Part shown: positions 34,885 through 42,657 of the stretch, in pieces
Position numbering within the stretch: position 1 is the stretch's first letter
Layout: each line of letters begins with the position of its first letter
From: DASSJF01 sp035934535
GTDB lineage: Bacteria; Sysuimicrobiota; Sysuimicrobiia; Sysuimicrobiales; Segetimicrobiaceae
Direction of reading: 5' to 3'
NCBI GenBank assembly: GCA_035934535.1
Contig: DASYXS010000005.1
Location: forward strand, 1 to 64,000
DNA: 64,000 bases
Notes under the pieces: generated by a model
The model's input: only the letters and a program-made list of their open reading frames with translations
The model's database searches: none
What the model was told of the DNA's origin: nothing
Translations under genes and position numbers: made by a program

Positions 34885-35586
34885 TCAGGCCCGTACATGC
34901 TCCACCAGCCCGGCGAGATCGCGCACGATCACGTCCGGCGCAGGTCCTAATCGCTCCCGCGGCGCGCCGGCCCGGTTGACCCAGGCAGCCCGTAGGCCGA
35001 AGGCCTTTGCTCCCGCGGCGTCCCAGGCGTTTGACGAGACGAACAGGATCGCCGAGCGGGCGAGCCCGAGCCGGCGCTCGGCGAGCGCGTACACGGCGGG
35101 GACCGGCTTGTAGGTCCGTACCTCGTCGACGCTGAGAACGTGCGCAAACGATTGGCGGAGCTCCGCCGACCGCAGCGCGCGCTCCAGCATGGACGGGCTG
35201 CCGTTGGACAGCACGGCGAGCGTCTTCGGCGCCAGGCGCGCGAGCGCGGCGGGCACCTCGGGATACGCGCGCAGCGTCAGCCAGCCCTCCAGCATCCGCC
35301 GGCGCGCGTCGGGTTCGACGGCGAGGCCCAGCCGCTCGAGCGTGTAATCGAGGGAGGCGGCCGTGACGGCCCAAAAGTCGTCGTACCGGTCCATCGCGGC
35401 GCGCAGCCAGGTGTACTCGAGCTGCTTCTGCCGCCACGCCGTCACGACGGCCTCTGAGCCGGCGGTCTCGGCGGCGCCCCCTTCGGGGACTGGCCCACCG
35501 GATGCGCGGGCGTCGCAGAGGCGGTCGAGGGAGCGCACGTCGAGGAGCGTGCCGTAGAGGTCGAAGACCAACGCCTCGACGGTCAT
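34885..35586 (-). CDS. haloacid dehalogenase type II (HAD superfamily)
   Basis: A 233-residue HAD hydrolase. Motif I is VFDLYGTLLD with nucleophile Asp9, motif II is LSNGSP, the motif III Lys is in YKPVPAVY, and motif IV is the SSNAWD signature that distinguishes L-2-haloacid dehalogenases from phosphatases. Length fits that class. It would convert 2-haloacids to 2-hydroxyacids in the cytoplasm. ATG 35586 overlaps the stop of the substrate-binding-like gene (ATGA). Confidence 0.88.
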   Translation of the reverse strand: MTVEALVFDLYGTLLDVRSLDRLCDARASGGPVPEGGAAETAGSEAVVTAWRQKQLEYTWLRAAMDRYDDFWAVTAASLDYTLERLGLAVEPDARRRMLEGWLTLRAYPEVPAALARLAPKTLAVLSNGSPSMLERALRSAELRQSFAHVLSVDEVRTYKPVPAVYALAERRLGLARSAILFVSSNAWDAAGAKAFGLRAAWVNRAGAPRERLGPAPDVIVRDLAGLVEHVRA

Positions 35587-36344
35587 TCCGGCACGGTCAC
35601 GCCGCGCACGCGATGCGCCTCGATGAGGCGGGCGACGAGGCCCGACGCTTTCGCGCCTTCTACGAACTCACGCAGGAACGCGGCGCCCGCGCCGGCCGAT
35701 CCCCGGCCGGCAACCATGAAATTAGAACCGCCGCGTCCGCGCGGGGTGCCGATCGACTGCTGCACGCCCGTCACCCGGCCGTCCAGCACGCGCGACCCCG
35801 GCAGCGCGTCGGCCGCGGCGACGAGGCGCGGCTTGAGGCAGGCCAGCGCGTCGAGCTTCGCCTCCACGAACAGTGTGACCGACGCCTCGATGCCTTCGGC
35901 GCGCACGAGCGCCGCGTGCTCGAGGGTGCGGCTGAGGAAGAGATCGTACGCGCTCTTGGCGGAGACCGCGATGCGCACGCCGTCCCGGTCCACGTCCGCG
36001 AGCGTCCGGATCGGCGAGCCCGCCGGCACGAGGTACGTGACGGGAATCTCGAGATAGGCGGGGCTGAACGCGATTTCCGCGGCGCGTTGCGGTTCGTTGC
36101 CGAGGAACGCGATGTCCCAGCGGTTGTCGCCGGCGCCGTCCGCCAGGGGACCGGCCTGGGGATACCGCACGAATTCCAAGGGCACGCCGAGGCGGCGTCC
36201 GATCTCGCGCGCGAGATCGGGTGCGACGCCGCGCGGCTCGCCGGTCGGGCCGTCGGGCAGCACGAGTAAAGAATTTCCGTAGTTCAGGCCGGCGCGCAGG
36301 ACGCCCGACGGCGCAAGCGCCGCCCGGACCTCACGGATGCCCAA
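35583..36344 (-). CDS. periplasmic-binding-fold protein (SBP_bac_3 type) without a signal peptide
   Basis: A 253-residue protein with the amino-acid-binding SBP_bac_3 fold: GVLRAGLNYGN, GVAPDLAREIGRRLGVPLEFVRY, WDIAFLGNEPQRAAEIAFSPAYLE, then the second lobe DGVRIAVSAKSAYDLFL. No hydrophobic signal or lipobox precedes the fold: the N terminus is MGIREVRAALAPSG. No permease or ATPase is adjacent. It may act in the cytoplasm as an enzyme-like or ligand-sensing protein, or the true start may be misjudged. It is coupled by overlap to both the upstream SDR and the downstream dehalogenase. Confidence 0.8.
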   Translation of the reverse strand: MGIREVRAALAPSGVLRAGLNYGNSLLVLPDGPTGEPRGVAPDLAREIGRRLGVPLEFVRYPQAGPLADGAGDNRWDIAFLGNEPQRAAEIAFSPAYLEIPVTYLVPAGSPIRTLADVDRDGVRIAVSAKSAYDLFLSRTLEHAALVRAEGIEASVTLFVEAKLDALACLKPRLVAAADALPGSRVLDGRVTGVQQSIGTPRGRGGSNFMVAGRGSAGAGAAFLREFVEGAKASGLVARLIEAHRVRGVTVPE

Positions 36345-37107
36345 TGTAGTCCATCCGGCCGCCGTCGACGGTGAGGATCTGCGCCGTCACGAATCCCGAC
36401 TCGGGGGCGGCAAGAAACGCGACCGCGTGCGCGACGTCGTCGGGCGCGCCAACGCGGCCGACCATCGCGCGGTCGCTGAGCCGCTTGACGGTGTCGCGTA
36501 GCTCCTGCTCGCTGCGCTCGGCCTTCACCATGTCGGTGATGATGAAGCCGGGGGCCACGGCGTTGACGGTGATCCCGTGCGGCCCGAGCTCCATCGCGAA
36601 CCGCCGCGTCAGCAGCGACACCGCGGCTTTCGTGGCCGCGTAGAACGAGGCGCCGGGCAGGGTCGTGCCGTTGGCCGCCGCCGAACTGATGTTGACGATG
36701 CGGCCGTAGCGCCGTTCCTTCATCGCCGGGACCACCGCGCGCGTGACGTGGATGAGCCCGTCGACGTTGGTGCGCCGCATCTGCTCGAACCGCGCCGGAT
36801 CGAAGTCCTCGAGCGTCGCGCGGGCGGACATGCCGGCGTTGTTCACCAGCACCGACACCGGTCCGAGCTCCGCGACGGTCCGGCCCACCATCGCCGCGAC
36901 CTCCCCGGCATCGCCGACGTCCGCGCGGACGGCGATCGCGCGCCCGCCGGCGCCGCGGATCTCCTCCACGACGGTCCGCGCCGCATCGGCGCGGTCGCGG
37001 TAGTTGACGCAGACCGACGCGCCGTGGCGCGCCAGCCGGACCGCGATCGCTCTGCCGAGACCGCGGGAGGCTCCGGTGACAAGCGCGACCTGCCCGCTCC
37101 AACTCAT
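36331..37107 (-). CDS. SDR family oxidoreductase (3-oxoacyl-reductase-like)
   Basis: A 258-residue short-chain dehydrogenase. TGASRGLG (residues 11-18), NNAG, the catalytic Ser in NISSAAA, YAATK for Tyr and Lys, and the C-terminal TVDGG are all present. ATG 37107 (MSWSGQVALVTG) is chosen as the natural family start. It overlaps the substrate-binding-like gene by 14 bases, making a three-gene - strand operon with the dehalogenase. The substrate is unknown; a 2-hydroxyacid or ketone would fit the dehalogenase neighbour (inference). Confidence 0.9.
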   Translation of the reverse strand: MSWSGQVALVTGASRGLGRAIAVRLARHGASVCVNYRDRADAARTVVEEIRGAGGRAIAVRADVGDAGEVAAMVGRTVAELGPVSVLVNNAGMSARATLEDFDPARFEQMRRTNVDGLIHVTRAVVPAMKERRYGRIVNISSAAANGTTLPGASFYAATKAAVSLLTRRFAMELGPHGITVNAVAPGFIITDMVKAERSEQELRDTVKRLSDRAMVGRVGAPDDVAHAVAFLAAPESGFVTAQILTVDGGRMDYIGHP

Positions 37108-37160
37108 GGGACTCAGGATATTCGGCCGCGCGCCGGGATCGCCTGCCGGCGCCGCGCGGA

Positions 37161-37582
37161 TCAACGTGCCGCGAGCCGGTCGAGCCGCGTTCGAACGCGC
37201 GCCTTCCAGCCGTCCGGGAGCGCCGGCACCTGCGCCGCGCGGACGAGCAGGTCCCCCTCGACCGCCGCGTCTCCGCACAACCGGGTCATGTCCGCGACCG
37301 TGACACCGTGCCGGTCGCGCTCGATCAGATGTTGACCGCGTCCTCCCGCGTCCACTCCGCGGTGAGGTTCTCGCCGAACATGCCCCGCGGCAGCGTCAGC
37401 TCCGGAAACTCGCCGCGCCAGAACGCGTCGTGGTCCACGGGGTACACGTACACGGCCTTGTTCGGCCCTCCGTGGACGGTCAGGTCGGCCTGCCGGTGTC
37501 CGTCCAGGGTGAGGGCGCGCAGCCGCACCGGCCCGTCGACGGCCTGCTTGAAGATCCCGGTCGAAACGCGCCGGCCCCCGCG
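37161..37582 (-). pseudogene. MOSC domain protein (YiiM-like), internally deleted and frameshifted
   Basis: Two pieces of one MOSC protein lie in different frames. The N-terminal piece (37582 to 37325) reads RRVSTGIFKQAVDGPVRLRA, then DGHRQADLTVHGGPNKAVYV, ending TREDAVNI and a stop. The C-terminal piece (37328 to 37161) reads IERDRHGVTVADMTRL to LPDGWKARVRTRLDRL, the helical tail that follows MOSC in YiiM-like proteins. The intervening 80 or so residues, including the conserved Cys segment, are missing at a junction near 37325-37330. A stop (TAA at 37583-37585) and the lack of the usual first residues show the 5' end is lost too. Intact relatives bind molybdenum cofactor or reduce N-hydroxylated compounds. 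Confidence 0.82.
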
Positions 37583-37666
37583 TTACGCCTGTAACAAAAT
37601 CGGCACTCGCGAGACTCATCCTGTAGACAGAATGAAGATGGTTACATCGAGAATGGAGGAGAGACA

Positions 37667-38305
37667 ATGAACTCGTTCGGCAAGGCGTTTGGAGCGTTCG
37701 TACTGGCAGGGGCGTTGGTGGCGACGGGTACCTGGGCGTTCGCGTCCGCGGCCGGGCGGCCGCCCGATCCGGACGCGCAGGCCGTCGGGCGGCTGCGCGA
37801 CGGGGACGAGGCGGCGTTTCATACCTGGGTCGGCGTGCTGCAGGGCATCGGCCGGTTCGAGCAGCGCAGCTCGCTCAAGACCTGGATCTTTACGATCCTC
37901 ATGAACCGAGTGCGGACCCAGGCGCAGCGCGAGGGCCGCAGCCTTCCTTTCTCCGCCCTCGAGGACCCGGCGGGCGGCGCCGAATCCTCGCTGCCGGCGG
38001 ACAGATTTCTCCCGGCCGATCACGCGAAATGGCCGCATCACTGGGCCGCGCCGCCGAAGGAGTGAGGCGGCTCTCCCGAGGACCGGCTGTTCTCGGCGGA
38101 GGCCCGGGCGGAGATTCAGCGCGCCATCGATGCGCTGCCGCCGGGCCAGCGCGAAGTGATTACGCTCTGCGACGTCGAGGGTTGGTCGGCGGAAGAGGCA
38201 TGCGCGCTGCTGCGGATCACGCCCGGCAATCAGCGGGTGCTGCTCCACCGCGCCAGGTCGAAAGTCCGGCTCGCGCTGGAGCGCTATTTCGAGGAGGTCG
38301 ACTGA
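37667..38305 (+). pseudogene. ECF-type sigma factor, internally deleted with in-frame stop and foreign signal-like N terminus
   Basis: A single reading frame from ATG 37667 (GGAGGAGAG upstream) to 38305, broken by TGA at 38063-38065 where relatives have Trp (WAAPPKE, stop, GGSPEDRL). Sigma region 2 is cut: GDEAAF joins directly to TWVGVLQGIGRFE, so about 40 residues including most of region 2.1-2.2 are missing. The rest of region 2 (SSLKTWIFTILMNRVRTQ) and region 4 (DALPPGQREVITL, ITPGNQRVLLHRARSKVRL) are recognisable. The first 28 residues look like a signal peptide (FGAFVLAGALVATGTWAFA), foreign to a sigma factor. It cannot work as a normal sigma. Confidence 0.82.
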
Positions 38306-38562
38306 TGGCGGCCCCAAACGAGATGAGCTGGCGGGAACTGGTGGAGGTGGTCACCGACTATCTGGAGGCCACGCTGCCGGCGGGGGACCGCCGACGATTC
38401 GAGGAGCATCTCGCGGAATGCCCGCCCTGCCGGGTGTATCTTGCGCAGATGCGCCACACGATCGGCGCGCTCGGCAGACTGCCGCGTGAATCGATCTCCG
38501 ACGACGCCAAACGCGGTCTCCTCGACGTATTTCGCGACTGGAAGAAGCGCCCGCCGACGTAA
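38305..38562 (+). CDS. putative zinc-finger anti-sigma factor
   Basis: An 85-residue protein with the zf-HC2 motif FEEHLAECPPCRVYL (His-x3-Cys-x2-Cys), characteristic of ZAS-type anti-sigma factors. There is no membrane segment, so it is a soluble form. ATG 38305 overlaps the stop of the sigma-factor pseudogene by one base, the usual sigma/anti-sigma coupling. Its cognate sigma is broken (see preceding pseudogene), so this gene appears orphaned unless it acts on another sigma. Confidence 0.88.
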   Translation: MAAPNEMSWRELVEVVTDYLEATLPAGDRRRFEEHLAECPPCRVYLAQMRHTIGALGRLPRESISDDAKRGLLDVFRDWKKRPPT

Positions 38563-38616
38563 CCGCGCTCTCCTGGAGGACCGCGCCCGCGCGGCTGCGA
38601 ACACCCGATCCTGCCC

Positions 38617-39600
38617 ATGCCCGAGCCGCGCATCTATCTCACCCAGCCGATTCCCGACGGGGCGCTGGCGCGCCTGCGCGGCCTTGGGCCGGTCGAGATG
38701 TACGACGACCCGCTCACGATCGCGCCCCGCGACCGGCTGCTGGCCGGCGTGCGCGAGGCCGACATCCTCTTCTGTCTCCTCCACGACCGCATCGACGCGG
38801 ACGTGTTGGCCGCGGGAGAGCGGCTGCGGCTCGTCGCCTGCATGGCGATCATTCCCGCGAACATCGATCTGGCCGCGGCGACCGGGCGCGGGATTCCTGT
38901 CACGGTCATCCCCCCGCTCGTCACCGAAGCCACCGCCGACGTGAACATGGCGCTGCTGCTCGCCGTGGCGCGGCGGATCGTCGAGGGCGACCGGCTGCTG
39001 CGCGCCGGCGTCTTTCCCGGCTCGCAATCGATGCATCTCGTCGGCGGCACGGTGCACGGCAAGACGCTCGGCATCGTCGGGCTCGGCGCGATCGGCCGGG
39101 AGGTGGCGAAGCGCGGGCGGGGCTTCGGGATGCGCGTGCTGTACGTGAAGCGCCGGCGCCTGCCGGACGCGGAGGAGGGCGCGCTCGGCGTGGAGTGGGC
39201 GCCGCTCGACGCCCTGCTGCGGGAGGCGGATTTCGTGTCGGTGAACGCGCTCTTCACTCCCGAGACGCGGCACCTCATCGGCGAGCGCGAACTCGGCCTC
39301 ATGAAGCCGACGGCGTACATCGTCAATACCTCGCGCGGCCCGCTCATCGATGAAGCGGCGCTGGCGCGGGCCCTGCGGGAGCGCCGGATCGCCGGCGCCG
39401 GCCTCGACGTGTACGAGGACGAGCCGCGGGTCACCCCGGAGTTGATCGGTTTGCCGAACGTGGTGCTGACGCCGCACGTCGGCAGCGCCGACCGCGAGAC
39501 CCGCGAGCGGATCGCCGGGGTCGTCGTCGACAACATCGAGGCGTGGCTGCGCGGAGACCGCCCGCCGAACGTCGCCAACCCCGAGGTCTACGCGCGGTGA
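38617..39600 (+). CDS. D-isomer-specific 2-hydroxyacid dehydrogenase
   Basis: A 327-residue NAD(P)-dependent dehydrogenase of the D-2-hydroxyacid family. The Rossmann loop is IVGLGAIGREVAKR, the substrate Arg is in VNTSRGPLIDE, the Glu is in VYEDEPRV, and the catalytic His is in LTPHVGSAD. It resembles glyoxylate/hydroxypyruvate reductases and phosphoglycerate dehydrogenase catalytic domains; without an ACT domain it is not a full SerA. Start ATG 38617. A PucR regulator follows 37 bases later and probably controls the module. A paralogue lies at 50448-51461. Confidence 0.9.
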   Translation: MPEPRIYLTQPIPDGALARLRGLGPVEMYDDPLTIAPRDRLLAGVREADILFCLLHDRIDADVLAAGERLRLVACMAIIPANIDLAAATGRGIPVTVIPPLVTEATADVNMALLLAVARRIVEGDRLLRAGVFPGSQSMHLVGGTVHGKTLGIVGLGAIGREVAKRGRGFGMRVLYVKRRRLPDAEEGALGVEWAPLDALLREADFVSVNALFTPETRHLIGERELGLMKPTAYIVNTSRGPLIDEAALARALRERRIAGAGLDVYEDEPRVTPELIGLPNVVLTPHVGSADRETRERIAGVVVDNIEAWLRGDRPPNVANPEVYAR

Positions 39601-39637
39601 GCGCGCGCCGGCGCCGGCGGCCGGGCGAGGTGGGCGC

Positions 39638-41335
39638 ATGCTGACGGTCAAAGAGGCGCTGGAGCTCGACGTGCTGCGCGACGTGAAGATCGTGGCCGGC
39701 AGTGAGGGGCTCGACCGGCAGATTCGCTGGTGCCACATCATCGACAACCCCGAGATCGTCCGCTGGATCCAGGGAGGCGAGCTGCTGCTCACGACCGGCT
39801 ACGGCTGGCCGGAGATGGAGCAGACGAGCCGCCGCACGATCCGGGCGCTCAACGGCAAGCGGTTGGCCGCGATTCTCTTCGATCCCGGGCCGTTCCTCGG
39901 CGAGATTCCGGCCAACGTCGTCGACGAGGCGGGGCGCCTCGAGCTGCCGGTGCTCGTCGCGCCGCGGAAGCTGCGGTTCGCCGACGTGACCGAGGCGGTC
40001 GGACGCGAGCTGATCCGGCGGCAGTACGCGATCATCGAGCGCGCCGACCGGTATCACCGTCAGATCACCGCCGCGGCGGTGGAGGCACGCGACCTCAACG
40101 ACATCGCGCGCACCGTCTGCGGCCTGACGCGCCGGTCCGTCGCCATCGAAGACGCGGAGTTCCGGCCGCTCGCGCGGGCGGACTCGCCCGCAACGATGAA
40201 ATTGCAGCGGGCCGAACACGGCGACGGCGCGGGAACCCCGTCGGCGGCGGCCGGCCCGGCCGCGGGCGTTCCGCCGTTCCCGCACGACGGCCCGGAGTGG
40301 CGGGCGCTGCGCGAACGGCTGCGGGGCGCCGACGGCGCCGTGCGGCAGGACGGCCGCGTGGCGTGCGCGATCAGGGCCGGCAGCGAGCTGCTCGGCTACC
40401 TGTGGATCCTCGAGGGCCAGGCGCCGCTCGGCGATCTCGAGCTGCGGGTGGCCGAGCACGGCTCGATGGTCGCGGCGCTGCACATCCTGCGCCAGCGCTC
40501 GCAGGCCGCCGTTGAGGCGAGAATCGGCCACACCGTCGTCGACGCGCTGATCCGCGGCGACGTGCCGGCGGAAGATCTGATCGAGCGGTCGCGGCTCCTC
40601 GGCTTCGACCCGGACGGCGATTATGTCGTCATGATGGTCTCGCTCATGGACCGCGCCGCCCGAGGCCGCAAGTGGCCGCTGACCAGCCGCGACGAGTATG
40701 ATCGGCGCGAGCACGCCGCGCAGGTGCTGCGGCGCCTCTTGGGACAGGACCGGCTGCCGATCCTGTGCACGTACTCGCTCAACCGGATCATCTGTCTTCT
40801 GTCGGTGAATCGCATGCCGGATGCGCCCGAGTGGCCGCGCCGGTTCGCGCGCCGGCTGCACGAGCATCTGGCCGGTGCGGACGGTGTGCCGCCCGTGCTG
40901 GTGACGTTTGGGACGGCACACGCCGGGCTGGCCGGCGTGTCCAAGGGCTACTGGGAAGCCGACCGGGCGCTCGCCCTGGCCAAGGATGCCGACCGCATCT
41001 TGTTCTTCGAGGATCTCACACTCGCCCATCTCCTGGCGCAGATCTCGGACACGACCTCGCTGCAGGCGATGTACGCGCGGACGCTCGGACCGGTGCTCGC
41101 CGGCCCGAGGGGCCGCGTGCTGAGAGAAACCCTCTGGGCGCTCGTCGACGCCGGGTTCAACAGGGAGACGGCGGCCGCGGCGCTCGGCATCCACCGCAAC
41201 ACGATGCGCGGACGGCTGGAGCGGGTGCAGGCGCTGCTCTGCCGGCCGCTCGGCGACCCCACCGTTCGCCGCGACCTCGCAGTGATCAAGGAGATCGAGC
41301 AGTTGTTGGTCCCCGAATCACGCCCGACGATCTGA
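39638..41335 (+). CDS. PucR family transcriptional regulator
   Basis: A 565-residue regulator. The N-terminal PucR (purine-catabolism-like) domain covers about residues 1-130: MLTVKEALELDVLRDVKIVAG, IRWCHIIDNPEIVRWIQGGELLLTTGY. A central region resembling a GGDEF-like CdaR domain follows (VSKGYWEADRALALAKD). The C-terminal PucR helix-turn-helix is at about 495-560: LRETLWALVDAGFNRETAAAALGIHRNTMRGRLERV. Family members sense purine or amino-acid-derived ligands and activate nearby catabolic genes, so the downstream importer and hydrolases are likely targets (inference). Confidence 0.92.
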   Translation: MLTVKEALELDVLRDVKIVAGSEGLDRQIRWCHIIDNPEIVRWIQGGELLLTTGYGWPEMEQTSRRTIRALNGKRLAAILFDPGPFLGEIPANVVDEAGRLELPVLVAPRKLRFADVTEAVGRELIRRQYAIIERADRYHRQITAAAVEARDLNDIARTVCGLTRRSVAIEDAEFRPLARADSPATMKLQRAEHGDGAGTPSAAAGPAAGVPPFPHDGPEWRALRERLRGADGAVRQDGRVACAIRAGSELLGYLWILEGQAPLGDLELRVAEHGSMVAALHILRQRSQAAVEARIGHTVVDALIRGDVPAEDLIERSRLLGFDPDGDYVVMMVSLMDRAARGRKWPLTSRDEYDRREHAAQVLRRLLGQDRLPILCTYSLNRIICLLSVNRMPDAPEWPRRFARRLHEHLAGADGVPPVLVTFGTAHAGLAGVSKGYWEADRALALAKDADRILFFEDLTLAHLLAQISDTTSLQAMYARTLGPVLAGPRGRVLRETLWALVDAGFNRETAAAALGIHRNTMRGRLERVQALLCRPLGDPTVRRDLAVIKEIEQLLVPESRPTI

Positions 41336-41354
41336 GTCCCGTCGGCGCCCGGCG

Positions 41355-41371
41355 CTGTGCTCGACGCACAG
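41355..41371. promoter_or_regulatory. short inverted repeat, possible operator
   Basis: CTGTGC (41355-41360) and GCACAG (41366-41371) form a perfect 6-bp dyad around five bases, in the 87-base gap between the PucR gene and the beta-propeller gene. It could be a regulator site or a weak hairpin. No T run follows, so a terminator is unlikely. Confidence 0.3.
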
Positions 41372-41422
41372 ATCGGACACGGCCGATAGTGCGCCCAGCA
41401 CCTTGAATCGACGATCCAGCCC

Positions 41423-42604
41423 GTGGCATGCTGCAAGGAACAGATCCTGTCCTCGGTCGGTGACATTGTGCGAAACGCCCGGCAGCTCGCCGCGAGGTTC
41501 GAGCCGGTGGGACATCTCGCGTTGCCCGGTGGGGGGCAGATTGTCGTCGACGGCGCCTACGCGTACGTGGGGCACATGGCGCCGCCGCACGGCACCTCCA
41601 TCCTCGACGTGGCCGATCCGGCCAAACCCCGGGTGCTCGCGCAGTTGACGGTCCCGGATGATATTCACTCGCATAAGGTGCGGGTGGCGGGCGACGTCAT
41701 GTTCGTGAACTACGAGCGGTACCCCGAGGGCGATCTCAGCCGCGCGCCCGACGTAGGCCTCAAGATTTTCGATATCGCGGACCGCCGCCGGCCGTGGGAG
41801 ATCGCGTTCTTCCGCACCGCCGGCCGCGGCGTCCACCGCTTCGACCTCCAGGGCACGCACGCGTTCCTGTCCACGGAATGGCCGGGATTCCGGTCCAACA
41901 TTCTCCTGATCGTGAATTTCGGGGATCCCGCGCGTCCCGCGGTCACAGGACAGTGGTCGTTCGCGGGGCAGGAGGCCGCGGCGTCCCCGGAGCCGCTGCC
42001 GGTCGATCATTGGATGCATCTCGCGCTCGCGCGCGGGAACCGCGTGTACGCCGCGTGCGGCCACGCCGGCGTCATGATCGTCGACATCTCTGACCTCAGC
42101 CGGCCGCGCACCGTAAGTGCCATCGCCTGGGATCCGCCGTACACCAACCCGACGCATACCTTTCTGCCCGTGCCGCACCTCATCCGCAACCGCCGCTTCG
42201 CCATCGTGACGGACGAGGACGTCGCCGACGACGTGCTGGAAGACCCGCCCGCGTTCATGTGGATGCTCGACATCACGGAGGAGACGCGGCCCGTGCCGGT
42301 GGCGACATACCAGGTCGAGCCCGACGGGCTCGTGGTGCCCGGGCAGCGGTTCGGCGCGCATCAGCCCTGGGAGCACATCCGCGAGGACAACGTCGTGTTC
42401 CTCGCCTGGTTCAGCGGCGGCGTCCGCGCGGTCGACATCTCCGATCCGTACCGCCCGCGCGAGGTGGCGGCGTACGTGCCGCCGGCGGGCCGCGGCCGGC
42501 CGGCCGCGCAGACCAACGACATCTTCGTCGACCGGCGGGGGTTCGTGTACGCCATCGACCGGTACGAAGGCCTGAGCGTGCTCGAGTTTCGACGCAGCGA
42601 TTAA
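41423..42604 (+). CDS. LVIVD-repeat beta-propeller protein
   Basis: A 393-residue protein built from repeats with the LVIVD pattern, a YVTN-like propeller: TSILDVADPAKPRVLAQL, GLKIFDIADRRRPWEIAFF, VMIVDISDLSRPRTVSAI, VRAVDISDPYRPREVAAYV. His-rich spots (HSHK, DHWMH, NPTHTF, RFGAHQPWEH) might bind metal. There is no signal peptide. GTG 41423 is the longest start; GTG 41456 is possible. It lies between the regulator and the importer, so it may bind or process the substrate. No enzymatic function can be assigned. Confidence 0.78.
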   Translation: MACCKEQILSSVGDIVRNARQLAARFEPVGHLALPGGGQIVVDGAYAYVGHMAPPHGTSILDVADPAKPRVLAQLTVPDDIHSHKVRVAGDVMFVNYERYPEGDLSRAPDVGLKIFDIADRRRPWEIAFFRTAGRGVHRFDLQGTHAFLSTEWPGFRSNILLIVNFGDPARPAVTGQWSFAGQEAAASPEPLPVDHWMHLALARGNRVYAACGHAGVMIVDISDLSRPRTVSAIAWDPPYTNPTHTFLPVPHLIRNRRFAIVTDEDVADDVLEDPPAFMWMLDITEETRPVPVATYQVEPDGLVVPGQRFGAHQPWEHIREDNVVFLAWFSGGVRAVDISDPYRPREVAAYVPPAGRGRPAAQTNDIFVDRRGFVYAIDRYEGLSVLEFRRSD

Positions 42605-42657
42605 GAGAGGCGACCGGCAAGGGCCTTGCATTCAACGCGTGATGAGGAGGGGAGCCG

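Noticed and set aside
37161..37667. A single 168-codon minus-strand gene covering this interval
   Set aside because: Only its last 55 codons match the MOSC tail; upstream it is out of frame with the recognisable MOSC N-terminal piece.
38063..38065. TGA in the sigma gene as a selenocysteine or readthrough codon
   Set aside because: The position corresponds to a conserved Trp, and the gene also has a large internal deletion, so simple pseudogenisation is the better explanation.
38617..39600. Phosphoglycerate dehydrogenase SerA
   Set aside because: Catalytic motifs fit, but there is no ACT domain and the context is catabolic, so only the general D-2-hydroxyacid dehydrogenase call is supported.
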